In this document: piece by piece, positions 9,231-18,900 of the stretch
How the letters are laid out: each line of letters begins with the position of its first letter
Numbering within the stretch: the stretch's first letter is position 1
Origin: Hallerella sp963629575
Lineage (GTDB): Bacteria > Fibrobacterota > Fibrobacteria > Fibrobacterales > Fibrobacteraceae
Assembly: GCA_963629575.1 (NCBI GenBank)
Contig: CAVGIM010000013.1
Span: 1 to 54,845, forward strand
Length of the DNA stretch: 54,845 nt
Reading direction: 5' to 3'
Translations under genes and position numbers: made by a program
The notes under the pieces: model-generated
What the model saw: the letters and a program-made list of their open reading frames with translations, nothing else
Database searches by the model: none
What the model was told of the DNA's origin: nothing

Positions 9231-10438
9231 TGTTCCGGCTTTTTTGGGGAATACTCCTTTGCGGTATTGCGCTTTGCGACGCGCGAGTCCTTTCGGCGGA
9301 AGCCGTGTCAAGCGTTTCCGCGGCAGATGCGGACAGACAGGCGTTGTCCGGAATCGCGCTCCAGATCCAGGCCCGTGTCAATGCGGCGCACCAGACGGTA
9401 AAGAGGGAAATTTCCGCAAACGATCGCTCGGAATTGCAGACTGGATATTTCGAACGGATCGACGTGCATTCCGACGTGATGCTTCCCGGCGTCGAATTTC
9501 ACCGGGAACAGATCTCGGAGGGAAGATGGAAATCGACCGCGTCTTTCGATACGGAAAAGGCGACGGAAAGTTCTAGACGGGAACTCCGCCAGATTCAAGA
9601 AAACGCGGCGAACCGAAAAGAAAAGATGGAGCGCTTCGTAAAACGGGGAAACCTTGACGAGGCGATGCAGACGTTGGAATCCTTGGAAGCGTTGCAGGGA
9701 AAGTTTCAAAAAATTCGTGCAGAAATCGTCGCCCTGGAACCGCTTGACGAATCGTATCGATTTGGCGTGGATGTCGCCCGTTTGACGGAAATCCTGGCGG
9801 AAGCCGTCCGGGAATTGAAAATATCTTTTGTCGAAAAGGCGAAAACCGATTCTGGCACTTCGGGAACGTTTGCCGTCCTTGTCGAAAATTCCCAGGGAAC
9901 CGTTGAGGGAATTTCGGTTTCGGTCGAGATAGACGGCAAAACGGCGACGACGGCAAAGACCGAGCGGACAGGAATCGCGAAATTTTCCCTAGATGTCGAA
10001 AAGCTTTCTCCGGGAGACCATGACATTGTCTTTCGAATCCGATGCCCGAAATTCAATCGGGAAAATTCGAATCTCGAACTGCATACAGGCTATCGTTCCA
10101 GGATTTCGCCATGTGCCTGCACGTTCATCTGCTCGGAAAGCGCGGAAATCTGTACCGAGTGGCAGGATCGTCTTTTGAAAGCGGGCTTTCAACCCCAGGC
10201 GAATGCGGAAAGAATACGCCTTCGGATGTCCGTCAAGAACCGAGATGTCTTCGAAGGGGGAGAACGGCAGATTGTCCGGATGGATTTTCTGGTGGAACTT
10301 GTGGGAAATTCGGCGAGTTTTTCTAAAATGGTAAAGGGCATCGGTTCTTCGGATCTGCAGGCGCAGAAGAATGCCGTCCGGAAGATCAAGCCCGAAGAAA
10401 TTCGCGCGTCCCTTCTTCCGCTATGCCAAGGAGAATGA
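9230..10438 (+). CDS. Secreted protein, LPP20-like N-terminal domain
   Basis: This is a 402-residue exported protein. The ATG at 9230 shares its A with the TGA stop of the upstream lipoprotein. A signal peptide covers residues 1-19 or so. The N-terminal part (AADADRQALSGIALQIQARV) matches the pattern of LPP20-type domains, in which an Ala-rich helix with alternating charges is followed by strands. A charged coiled-coil-like stretch (about residues 118-170) follows, then a strand-rich domain (about 205-285) like a bacterial Ig or carboxypeptidase-regulatory fold. A second LPP20-like or flagellar-assembly-like domain seems to lie at the C-terminus. It is part of the four-gene envelope cluster. 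No enzymatic motif is visible and the exact role is unknown. Confidence 0.55.
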   Translation: MFRLFWGILLCGIALCDARVLSAEAVSSVSAADADRQALSGIALQIQARVNAAHQTVKREISANDRSELQTGYFERIDVHSDVMLPGVEFHREQISEGRWKSTASFDTEKATESSRRELRQIQENAANRKEKMERFVKRGNLDEAMQTLESLEALQGKFQKIRAEIVALEPLDESYRFGVDVARLTEILAEAVRELKISFVEKAKTDSGTSGTFAVLVENSQGTVEGISVSVEIDGKTATTAKTERTGIAKFSLDVEKLSPGDHDIVFRIRCPKFNRENSNLELHTGYRSRISPCACTFICSESAEICTEWQDRLLKAGFQPQANAERIRLRMSVKNRDVFEGGERQIVRMDFLVELVGNSASFSKMVKGIGSSDLQAQKNAVRKIKPEEIRASLLPLCQGE

Positions 10439-11094
10439 AATTGAAGTTTTTCCTGTCTGCGCTTTTGTTCTACGCGTCTTCCCTGCTTGCGGTAACGCCG
10501 GGAATTTTCGTCGAGGATTTTGGAAAATTTCTTTCGGAAAGCGAAAGAGGCGTCTATCTGGCAATCGCAGAGGAGCTGCACGAAAAGACGGGCTTTTCTC
10601 TCTATCTCTATACGGCTGGAGAAAACGTTCGGGATGCCTCCGCGTTTGCCGATTCGCTGTGCCGGGAAAACCTGGAAAAGGATTCCCTGCGCGCGGTTGT
10701 TTTCCTTGACGCTTCGGCGCACAGTCGTTCTTTCCGAATTTCCCCGGAAGCGTCGAAGTGGATTTCTCCGGATGTCGCGGAACGCTTGGCGCAAAGATAT
10801 CTGTTGCCGGAATTTCGCAAGGAAAACTACGGGAAAGGACTCTTGCTGTTCGGAGCGGAGCTTTCAAAAAATGTCGCTCGGCTAAACGATGTCCGCTTGC
10901 TTTCTCCGATGCCGCGCCCGACAGAAGACGGAATACCCAAGGCGGCCTGTATCCTGATTTTTATCGTTGTTGCCTCGGTTGTCATCGCATACGCTTATTT
11001 TGTACGTCAAAGCTCGCAGGCAAAAAGACGGGGAAAGATCCGCGATTTTGGCGGGTTCCCTCGCCAGAAGTTCAATTCCGGATTCGGAGGCTAA
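10435..11094 (+). CDS. TPM-domain membrane protein
   Basis: This is a 219-residue protein with a signal peptide (MKLKFFLSALLFYASSLLA). A periplasmic TPM domain (TLP18.3/Psb32/MOLO-1 type, about residues 25-150) contains VEDFGKFLSESE, LRAVVFLD and ERLAQRYLLPEF. A single C-terminal transmembrane helix (about 167-188) is followed by a basic, glycine-rich cytosolic tail. TPM domains occur in membrane-linked proteins often implicated in envelope assembly or stress. The ATG at 10435 overlaps the preceding stop as ATGA. An ATG at 10423 in the same frame is possible but has no ribosome-binding site, whereas an AAGGAG lies unusually close to 10435. Assignment of the domain is good, but the function is unknown. 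Confidence 0.72.
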   Translation: MKLKFFLSALLFYASSLLAVTPGIFVEDFGKFLSESERGVYLAIAEELHEKTGFSLYLYTAGENVRDASAFADSLCRENLEKDSLRAVVFLDASAHSRSFRISPEASKWISPDVAERLAQRYLLPEFRKENYGKGLLLFGAELSKNVARLNDVRLLSPMPRPTEDGIPKAACILIFIVVASVVIAYAYFVRQSSQAKRRGKIRDFGGFPRQKFNSGFGG

Positions 11095-11095
11095 A

Positions 11096-11767
11096 ATGAA
11101 AAAGTGCTTGACCTTGCAGGAAATTCTCGAATCGTCCTGGGGCGAAAGATTTCACGATGCGCTTGGAAACAATTTGCGAAGCGCGTTTCTGCACGGAAAC
11201 TGCCTTTATGAAGGTTTTGACGCGTTGCACGAATCATGGCAAGTCAGCTTTGTCTTGAATGACGCTCGCCCGGGCGATCTTTTGCGGTTGCAAGGATTAA
11301 AGCGAAAAATGATGACGGACAACCTGAAATTCGGCTTTTTCCTTTCCGACAGTTTTGTGCAAGAGAACCTGGCGGATTATCCGCTGGAATTCTTGCACAT
11401 TTCAAGGCGGAACGCCCTGCTGTATGGCGAAGCGCCGCTTGTGGATTTTGTTCCGGATGACTGTGCCTTGCGCGCCGAGTGCAAGCGGGAACTGCGGGGG
11501 CGCAAGTTGCATTTGCTTGGCGAATGGACAAAAGTCCAGTCCGGAATTTCTCCGATGGACTTTTTTATCGAACTAAATTCGGAAATCCTGCCGATTCTGT
11601 ATGGCGTTTATTTTGTACGCAAAGGCAACTATCCGGAAAAACGCGAAGACGTTTTCGCGGAATTCCCGATTTTTCGGATCGAAGAGCCTGCCCTGGATTT
11701 TAAGCAGAATGTGGAACGCGCCGGTGCCTGTCTTGCGGCGATGGATCAGGTGGCTTCTTCGCTTTGA
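11096..11767 (+). CDS. Hypothetical cytosolic protein
   Basis: This is a 223-residue protein without a signal peptide or membrane segment. The start at 11096 is chosen over longer in-frame starts because a GGAGG lies five bases upstream and the upstream gene ends at 11094. Short segments such as LHGNCLYEGFDALHESW followed by VSFVLNDARPGDLLRL suggest an alpha/beta protein, possibly of the nucleotidyltransferase-like type, but key catalytic Asp pairs are not clear. It closes the four-gene cluster that begins with the lipoprotein at 8313. Its last 22 bases overlap the 3' end of nnrD on the other strand. I do not recognise the family. Confidence 0.55.
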   Translation: MKKCLTLQEILESSWGERFHDALGNNLRSAFLHGNCLYEGFDALHESWQVSFVLNDARPGDLLRLQGLKRKMMTDNLKFGFFLSDSFVQENLADYPLEFLHISRRNALLYGEAPLVDFVPDDCALRAECKRELRGRKLHLLGEWTKVQSGISPMDFFIELNSEILPILYGVYFVRKGNYPEKREDVFAEFPIFRIEEPALDFKQNVERAGACLAAMDQVASSL

Positions 11768-12612
11768 ATCTTTTGGATTGCCAGCGGGACATAGCGCGGC
11801 AAGTCCGAAGCGAGCACGCCGTATCTCGAAAGTTCCGCGGAGGCGAGTTCTCCGGCGATGCCGTGAATTTTCGCTCCGAGGGTTGCCGCCTCGAATGGTT
11901 CCATTTTTTGCGCCAAGAGCCCGGCGATGATTCCCGTGAGACAGTCTCCCGAGCCTGCCTTGGCGAGGGCGGAATTTCCGCTTTCGTTGATGACAAGGTC
12001 GTTTCCGCTTGCGATGACGGTACGGTGCCCTTTGAGAAGAACGGTCGCCTGGAATCTTTGCGAGGCTTCCCGGGCGGCGTCGATTCGGTTTTCCTGGATG
12101 CTTTTGACATCGGTATGCAACAGGCGGGAAAGTTCTCCGTGGTGCGGTGTCATGACGGCTAGTCCGCCGAATCGAAAAGTCTTGCTCGAACGGGAAATCG
12201 CGTTGAGCGCATCGGCGTCGAGAACGCAAAACGCTTTTTGTTCGATGAACAGCTGAAGAATCCGATTGACGGTTTCTGTCAGGTCGTCGAGGGGCGTTCC
12301 GATGGCGGAAATCCCGCAGCCGAAGGAACAGACGGTCGAAGGCTTCAAGGCTCTTTCGATGACGGGAACGGATTCCCTGGAAAGAATCGGACCGGTCTGC
12401 GGCAACGGCAGAAAAACGGCATCGGGCAGCTGGGAGGCGACCGAATCAATGACAGGGGAAATCGCGGCGAGCGTTACGTATCCGGCTCCGGATCGAAGGG
12501 CCGACACCGAGGACAGGTAGGCGGCTCCCCGGTAATTCATGGAACCGGCGATGTTCAGAACGTTTCCGAATGTCGCCTTGTTGGAATCTTCGGGCCGAAA
12601 GGGGAGTTTCAT
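11746..12612 (-). CDS. nnrD: ADP-dependent NAD(P)H-hydrate dehydratase
   Basis: NnrD repairs hydrated NAD(P)H back to NAD(P)H, using ADP in bacteria. The 288-residue protein is the ribokinase-like YjeF C-terminal domain alone. Visible signatures are GNVLNIAGSMNYRGAA near the N-terminus, VLDADALNAI, MTPHHGE and AKAGSGDCLTG with its catalytic Asp. The YjeF N-terminal epimerase domain (NnrE), fused in many bacteria, is absent here and no separate copy is seen in the window. The start overlaps the stop of ispD by four bases, so the two are coupled. The 3' end overlaps the convergent gene at 11096-11767. Confidence 0.92.
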   Translation of the reverse strand: MKLPFRPEDSNKATFGNVLNIAGSMNYRGAAYLSSVSALRSGAGYVTLAAISPVIDSVASQLPDAVFLPLPQTGPILSRESVPVIERALKPSTVCSFGCGISAIGTPLDDLTETVNRILQLFIEQKAFCVLDADALNAISRSSKTFRFGGLAVMTPHHGELSRLLHTDVKSIQENRIDAAREASQRFQATVLLKGHRTVIASGNDLVINESGNSALAKAGSGDCLTGIIAGLLAQKMEPFEAATLGAKIHGIAGELASAELSRYGVLASDLPRYVPLAIQKIQSEEAT

Positions 12613-13337
12613 CGATCGCTGTTTTCTTTTGAGAGGTTTTCGAGGAAAAGTTCAAAACGCTTTAGATCGTCGGGCGTCGTGATCTTGGCGTTTTGCGCGT
12701 TTCCCGGTACAATATAGACCGGTTCGCCGAAATGCTCCAGAATGGACGCTTCGTCTGTCGGCAAGAAATCCAGAGGATGTTCGTCGATTTTTCGATAGAG
12801 CGTCTGGAACGTTTCGACCCGAGCCGCCTGGGGCGTTTGGGCCAGATAGACGTTTTCGCGGGGAACGGTCTGCTCGACTTTTCCCGATTTTACGATTTTG
12901 ATCGTATCGACCGCCGGGCAGGCGACCAGGCACGAGCCTTTTGCCTTGAGCGTTTCCAGGACGCGCAAAATCAGGTCTTTCGATACGAGGGGGCGCGCAA
13001 CGTCGTGTACCAGGGCGAAATCGATTCCTTTCGACAGGGCTTCGATTCCGTTTCGCACGGATTCCCAGCGTTCCTTCCCGCCGATGACTATCTTCAACTT
13101 GTGCGCCAGGCGAAAATCCTGCAGTTCCTTTTCGAAGTGGGACTTCCAGTCTGCGGGAACGGCGAGAACCACTTCTTCGATTTCTTCCATTTGCGCGAAT
13201 GTTTCGAGCGCGTAGCGGTAAACGGGCTTTCCGTTGAGCGGCAGAAGCTGCTTGGGAATTTTCGAACCCATCCGCTTCCCGAGACCGCCGGCGGGAAGAA
13301 TTGCCGAAAAGCTTGGTGCTTGCATTTTACTTGACAT
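12609..13337 (-). CDS. ispD: 2-C-methyl-D-erythritol 4-phosphate cytidylyltransferase
   Basis: IspD joins CTP and MEP in the non-mevalonate isoprenoid pathway. The 242-residue protein shows the nucleotide-binding signature LPAGGLGKRMGSKIPKQ, with LVHDVARPLV and QTPQAARVETF further along, all diagnostic. Two starts are possible: ATG at 13337 overlaps the end of the FISUMP gene by 11 bases, and ATG at 13325 (MQAPSF) lies just after it. Either keeps the domain intact. The same pathway's dxr lies elsewhere in the window (45469-46611). It is coupled to nnrD by a four-base overlap. Confidence 0.94.
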   Translation of the reverse strand: MSSKMQAPSFSAILPAGGLGKRMGSKIPKQLLPLNGKPVYRYALETFAQMEEIEEVVLAVPADWKSHFEKELQDFRLAHKLKIVIGGKERWESVRNGIEALSKGIDFALVHDVARPLVSKDLILRVLETLKAKGSCLVACPAVDTIKIVKSGKVEQTVPRENVYLAQTPQAARVETFQTLYRKIDEHPLDFLPTDEASILEHFGEPVYIVPGNAQNAKITTPDDLKRFELFLENLSKENSDR

Positions 13338-14250
13338 CCTGTACGCATCTTACGGCGTATCCCGCCGCCTTGAAATTGTAGTAGCGATAGATTTCCGGGG
13401 AATCGTAGCCGAGGCTGCGGTAGTAGGCCGTGTTTTCGTCTCGTTCCGTCGCCGTCCAGAAGTAGGCGTGATGCCCGAGATACATAAAATTGCCTTCATA
13501 GACGATTCCCGAAGGCAGCGCGCGGAACTGGACGCTGTCCGTGCCGTTCCCGGACACTTCGTCGTCGCTAGCCCATCCGGTTTTCGCCTTTAGCTTGTTC
13601 CCGGCTTCTTGTCCCAGAATTTCGGTCATGGCGGTCCATTCGGCGTCTGTCGGGAGTCTCCAGCCGTCCGAGCAGACTTCCCGTGCGGTCTTGAAATCGT
13701 AAAGCCGCCCGTATTTTCTGCAATTCGAAGTCTTCCTTTCGTAGCAGAACGAACCGCTTGCCGTCGGAATGCTGGCGTTCCGTGTCATCCAGCGCAGGTT
13801 TCCGATAACCGTACTGGGAACGTTCGAAAGACATGGAATGAATTTTGCGAAGATTTTTACGGAATCCGGGGGCATGGTAAACGCGGCGGAATCTTTCGAA
13901 AAAAATGCGAGACGCTTTTCGTAGCGCCTGGGAAATACCTCGATTCGGTCGGCGCACTCTCCCTCTTCGGGATTTTTTCTCCTGATGACGACCGTCTCGC
14001 CCGCGCTGTATTCGCCGGACCCGCTCGCATTCCTGACTGCCAGCGAAAATTTCCCCTGCGACGAAGAGCTTTGCTCGGCGATGCTCGAAAGGCCTTCCCC
14101 GCGCACCGTGGCATTTTCTGCACGGGAATCGGCAGAGACAATCGAAACGGAAGAACTGGAATGAAGATTTTGCGGGATGTCTTTTTCGGATTTTTGTTCG
14201 GAACAGGAAACCAAAAAAAGAAAGGCCCAAATCGTTAGAAAAAATGGCAT
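13327..14250 (-). CDS. FISUMP-domain lipoprotein
   Basis: This is a 307-residue lipoprotein with a lipobox LVSC at about residues 13-16. It has a low-complexity Ser/Ala/Glu linker to about residue 70. A short strand-rich domain follows (about 70-140) that resembles a repeat of bacterial surface proteins. The C-terminal half is a FISUMP domain (Fibrobacter succinogenes major paralogous domain). Typical segments are NLRWMTRNA, SDGWRLPTDAEWT, YFWTATE and the ending AGYAVRCVQD. The domain is abundant in Fibrobacterota surface proteins, and its biochemical role is unknown. This is the best taxonomic marker in the window. The gene leads into ispD with an overlap at the preferred start. Confidence 0.9.
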   Translation of the reverse strand: MPFFLTIWAFLFLVSCSEQKSEKDIPQNLHSSSSVSIVSADSRAENATVRGEGLSSIAEQSSSSQGKFSLAVRNASGSGEYSAGETVVIRRKNPEEGECADRIEVFPRRYEKRLAFFSKDSAAFTMPPDSVKIFAKFIPCLSNVPSTVIGNLRWMTRNASIPTASGSFCYERKTSNCRKYGRLYDFKTAREVCSDGWRLPTDAEWTAMTEILGQEAGNKLKAKTGWASDDEVSGNGTDSVQFRALPSGIVYEGNFMYLGHHAYFWTATERDENTAYYRSLGYDSPEIYRYYNFKAAGYAVRCVQDVK

Positions 14251-14291
14251 GCGCGATTCCTTGCTTTGTCGAAAAATAATAATTTCATCGC

Positions 14292-15107
14292 ATGAATACG
14301 GTTGGGCTGGTACTCGGTTCGGGTCATATCGGGAAAATTCACGCGCTGCGCCTGGAAACTCGCGGAGTGAAATGTCTCTGTGTCGATGGGAAGGAGCGTT
14401 GCCTGGAAATGCTTCGAAAACCGGAAATCGGCGATTTCGATTTTGTCCTGGTCGCTACGCCGGCGAGTTCCCATTTCGAATACGCGAAGCGCGCGCTGGA
14501 ACTGGGCGCGAACGTCTTTGTCGAAAAGCCGCTCGCGACTTCGTCTGCCGAGGCGAAAGTCCTCGTGTCCCTTGCGAGGACCAGGGAAAGGCTCCTGTTT
14601 GTCGGGCATTGCGAACGTTTCAATCCGGCATTTGAACGCTTTCGGGAAACGTTCTGCTCGGAAATTGTGCGCGGAGCGCCGCAATCGATCGATTTTGTCC
14701 GTCACAACGGGAGTTCTCTTCGCGGAAGGGACGTTTCGGCGGCTCTCGATATCGGCGTTCACGATTTTGAACTGTTCTTCGAGCTGAAACGGATCGCTCC
14801 GGAAGTTTCGTGGAAAGATGTCGCGGTGAATTTTGACTTTTCCCGGGATGCCGCTTGCGAGGAACGATACATTCGCGCGAGATTCCGGCGAGAGGACGGA
14901 ACGGCATTTCGTTGTGCGGAAAGAATGGACGCTCCGCTTGTTCCCGGGGGTCTCGACCCGATCGGAAGGGAGCAGTCGGAATTTCTGGAGCTGTTGGAAT
15001 CGCCTCCGAAGGAACGCGTGGAGAAAATGATGCCCGCGCTGGAATGTGCGCTCCTTGCGGTCGAAATGGCGGAAAACTATCCGGCAAGCCCGAACAGCGC
15101 AAAGTAG
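14292..15107 (+). CDS. Gfo/Idh/MocA-type NAD(P)-dependent oxidoreductase
   Basis: This is a 271-residue protein with an N-terminal Rossmann fold. The glycine-rich turn is VLGSGHIGKIHA. VATPASSHFEYAKRAL and the VFVEKPLA signature, with its conserved Lys, are typical of the family. The C-terminal catalytic half is shorter than usual (family members are often 320-380 residues). It retains DIGVHDFELF, which matches the conserved xDxxxHxxD-like helix. The substrate cannot be told; sugars or sugar nucleotides are usual. The 3' end overlaps the convergent prepilin peptidase gene by 31 bases. It diverges from the FISUMP gene with a 41-base gap. Confidence 0.85.
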   Translation: MNTVGLVLGSGHIGKIHALRLETRGVKCLCVDGKERCLEMLRKPEIGDFDFVLVATPASSHFEYAKRALELGANVFVEKPLATSSAEAKVLVSLARTRERLLFVGHCERFNPAFERFRETFCSEIVRGAPQSIDFVRHNGSSLRGRDVSAALDIGVHDFELFFELKRIAPEVSWKDVAVNFDFSRDAACEERYIRARFRREDGTAFRCAERMDAPLVPGGLDPIGREQSEFLELLESPPKERVEKMMPALECALLAVEMAENYPASPNSAK

Positions 15108-15895
15108 TGGGCAAAAAAGAAGTCGCCGAATCGATAGACAATCGGAGCCGCGACCATGAGGAAAGGTCCGAAGGGAATTTCCTGGCTTTTTTCCTTCTTG
15201 AACATCCGGTAGGGAAGCATGACGAGAATTCCGAGGAACGAGGCGAAAACGAGGACGGCAAATGCCTTGCCGAATCCCATGAACGCTCCGAAGCTCGCGA
15301 CGAGCTTCACGTCGCCTAGTCCCATCGCGTCGCGCTTCAGAATTTTCCCGGCGACAAAGCCGACGAGGTAAAGCCCTCCCCCAGCAAAGAGAGCGCCCAG
15401 GAGGCTCTGGAAGGGGGAAATTCCGCCCGGAAAAAGGGACAGCGAAAATCCGACGACGATTCCCCCGACGCTTATCGAATCCGGGATGAGCCTGTGCCTG
15501 CAATCGATGACGACGACCGGATAGATGCCCAAAAGGAGCCAGAAAAGGGCGAAGGATTCCGTCCAGTGTTCGACGGGATCGGTCCAGGAAAAGGGAAAGT
15601 TCGCGAGCAGAAGCGCAAAGGCGCCGACGATTCCCGAAAAGGCTTCGCCCAGGGGATACCGGATGCTTATCGGCTGGTGGCAACAGGCGCTTTTTCCGCG
15701 AAGAATCAGCCAGCCGATGACGGGGAGATTGTACCAAATTGGAATATGCTTCTTGCAATGTGGACAAAACGAAGGCGGCGAAAGAAGCGAAATTCCACGA
15801 GGCATCCGATAGACGATGACGTTGTAGAAGCTTCCGACGCACGCGCCGAGGATAGCGAACAGGATGGCGGCATACCAGACAGGAATTTCTTGCAT
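15077..15895 (-). CDS. Prepilin peptidase (type IV pilin/type II secretion leader peptidase)
   Basis: This is a 272-residue polytopic membrane aspartic protease that cleaves prepilin leader peptides and, in many species, N-methylates the new N-terminus. GSFYNVIVYRMPRG begins the cytosolic domain, followed by a zinc-site-like CPHC and a second cysteine pair in KSACCHQPIS. SIRYPLGEAFSG is highly conserved. The two catalytic aspartates are in VVIDCRHRLIPD and GLGDVKL. Seven or eight hydrophobic helices are visible. The second cysteine pair is adjacent rather than CxxC as in the Escherichia coli enzyme, which may alter metal binding. It is convergent with the oxidoreductase and divergent from the giant lipoprotein. 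Confidence 0.93.
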   Translation of the reverse strand: MQEIPVWYAAILFAILGACVGSFYNVIVYRMPRGISLLSPPSFCPHCKKHIPIWYNLPVIGWLILRGKSACCHQPISIRYPLGEAFSGIVGAFALLLANFPFSWTDPVEHWTESFALFWLLLGIYPVVVIDCRHRLIPDSISVGGIVVGFSLSLFPGGISPFQSLLGALFAGGGLYLVGFVAGKILKRDAMGLGDVKLVASFGAFMGFGKAFAVLVFASFLGILVMLPYRMFKKEKSQEIPFGPFLMVAAPIVYRFGDFFFAHYFALFGLAG

Positions 15896-15910
15896 ATTCT
15901 AAAGATAGTT

Positions 15911-15938
15911 TTGAAAATCGGGATTTAGAATTTAATTT
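15911..15938 (+). promoter_or_regulatory. Candidate promoter for the giant lipoprotein gene
   Basis: TTGAAA (15911-15916) and TAATTT (15933-15938) are 16 bases apart in the 74-base AT-rich gap between the divergent prepilin peptidase and lipoprotein genes. An AGGAAA ribosome-binding site follows at about 15960. The assignment is by eye. Confidence 0.4.
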
Positions 15939-15969
15939 TAGCGTAGAAGTTGTCTTTTCAGGAAACCGT

Positions 15970-18900
15970 ATGAAAAAACATGTGATTCTTCTTGCTGTGC
16001 TTTTGCTGCTTTTTGTCGGCTGTTCTCGCGAGTCCGACATTCGGGTAAATGGATCCTTGCGGAACAACCATTCCGTTGTTTTCGCCTTTACCGAACGGCC
16101 GGACAGTGTCGAAAGCTTTGTGGATTCCGTTTCGTCGCTGGATTCCGTCTATACCTTCGATACGCTCACGGTGACGGTACACGATTCCGTCTATCTGATG
16201 GGATTCCTCAAGTACAATGCGAACAAGGTCTTGCGCTATGCCTGGAAGATGGGCGACCGGGACACGCTCTGGAGCGGGACGAACGGCGGGCTTTTTCCGT
16301 ATGCGTATGATTCCGCGGGAATCTATTCGCCGCTCTTTATCGCGGTCGATGGGGCGAACGCCCGGGATACGGCAGGTCGCGGACAGTTCATTCGGGTAAT
16401 CGATACGCCGCCCGATGTTTCCGTCGCGGAAGACACTCTCTGGGTACGCGGGGAGCGCGATGCGAACGTTTCGTTCTTTGCGACCGATTCGTTTGGAAAA
16501 ATCGATAGCGCCTTTATCGTCCTGCTTTCCGGGAAAAATACCGCCGTGGAAACCTTCAAGGCTTCTCCCGCCGCGGATTCGGGAGTCTTTACGGCTGCGG
16601 TCAAGTTCAAGAGCGCAAAGCCCCACCTGGATGCGAACAGCGAAATCCGCTACGTCTATGGCGCAAGGGACGAAGACGGAAACGTTTCGACGGATACCGC
16701 GATTCTGCATTTCAACAAGATTCCGACGATAAGGCTCTTGCAGCCGGATTCCGCTAGCCGCCAGAGCATTTACGTTTCCCGTTTTGCGTTCTACTATGCA
16801 GGGTCGGACGAGGACAATCCGACGGATCTGCGCTATTCGATTCGCGTGGGAAAAAGCCCGGACAATGCGGGAACTGCGCCTGTCCTGACCGATGCGAACC
16901 TGGTTGCGTCGAACATCAAGGAAAAAAGCTGGGAAGCGATTACCGATTCCGTCTGGAACATGGACAAGAATCTGAAAGGTCGTCTCTATTGGCAGGTTTC
17001 CGTGACGGACGGCCTGGATACGGCGACATCTCCGACCTGGAATTTCTTCTTCGGCGACTTGAACGCGACGACGGGAACTCTCTATGGCTACGCGAAGTTC
17101 CAGGGACGCACGGCGCACAACGGCATCCAGATCGTGATGGAAAATCTGGAAAACCAGAACTACACGTTCTCGCGGACGAACGAAAAGGGATACTTTAGCG
17201 TGAAGGTCGATCCGGGAACCTACCGGATATATGCCCGCGATACGACGGGACTCGGCTACAAGCGCATGATTCTCGACAGCCAATATGTGGAAATGGGCGA
17301 CGAAAGGCTTGTCGCGACCATGCTCCTTCAGGATTCGATGTCACCGAAAATCCGCATCGACAGCTATGACACGCTGCTCGCGTCCCGGAGCGTCCGTTTT
17401 GCGGGGAGCCTTTCGGATTCGGGATCGCAAGTGGCGAAAGCGCTTGCCTGGCTTGACGGCAAGGATGTTTCGCTCTCCGTGCTCAAGGTGAACGAATGGG
17501 CGATGAACCTTGGCGACCTGACGGACGGCCTGCATGATTTCCGCTTCGTGGTTCTCGACAGCGCGAAAAACGTTTCGGACACGGCTAAAATTTCGTTCCG
17601 CGTCAAGGCGTCGTCGATTGACCTGAAAGTCAACGGCCAGGCGACCGCGATGATTTCGGAAGAGGGGAGCTTCCGCTTTGAAGCGTCCGTCGGAAATGTT
17701 CTACCCTTGCCGGATTCCGTGTCGTGGATTTGTACGATCGAAGGAAAGCAGTTCATGGTTCCGCGATCTCCTGTCGAAGCGGACAGTGTCGCGAGGATAA
17801 CCCTTTCCGCCTCGGAAGTGAAGGCAAGCGGTGCCGTTCCCGGGAATCTCTACACGATGCGGGCTTCTGTCCTGAACGGAACGGTTGTGGATAGCGTCCG
17901 CTTTGGATTTCTGGGCGAAAACCCGAACGTGTATTTTCTGACGCCGAAGCGCGATACCTCGGTTTCCCTGAACGATCCGCTTTTCTTCAGCGTCGAATCG
18001 TTCCCGGGTGCGGATGCGATAGTCCAGTCGATTGCCTGGAATTGCGCTTCGACGCTTTCGGATGGCTTTGCGTGTCCGAGCGCGACGTCGGATTCCGTGA
18101 CGCTCGCCTGGAAAACGGTCGGCGAAAAGAAAGTCCTTGTCACGCTGACCGATTCCGAAAAAAGGACGGCGAAGGATTCGATGATCGTGCGCGTCGTCTC
18201 GGATCCGCCGAGCGTTACTGTCAAGACCGATGCCGATACGGTTCGGCAGAAAATCAACGCCAAGCTGAAATTTACCGTTTCGGCTTCCGACAAGTTTGGC
18301 TTGGTCAATGCCATCGAGTGGGGGTGCGGAACGAATGCGGCAAAGATTGCGATCGATTCTTCGGCAAGCATCCAGCCGGGCAAGAGCGTTTCCGCCCAGA
18401 TAAATGTTTCTCTCCCGAAAGAGGAAACGGACGCTTACAAGTGCATTGTCCGGGCGACGGACGACGATGGCGAACAGGGGTTCGACACGCTGTATTTCCG
18501 AGCCGTCCTGGACAGGCCTTCCATTACGCTCTTCACTTCGAGTGCCGACGTGAAAATCAATTCCAGGGTTCGCTTTGCCGGTTCCGCGGTCGATACGCTC
18601 GGATCGATTGTGGGCTACGAAATGTATTGCGGAACGAGCGTGAAGAATCCGTCGTGGATTGCGATTTCAAGACCCGATACGACATTGACGATGCCGTCCG
18701 CTGCCTGTACGTGGTATTGCGTCATGCGGGTGACGGACGATGACAACCTGACCGCGATGGATACGGCGACTTATAGCGTTCTTCTGGACCCGCCGACGGT
18801 AAGTGTCAGCGAGGATACGCTGACGGTGAGTATCAAGGATACGGTCACGCTCGACGCGATGGCAAGCGACAGGCTGGGTTCGATTGTCCTTTATGAATGG

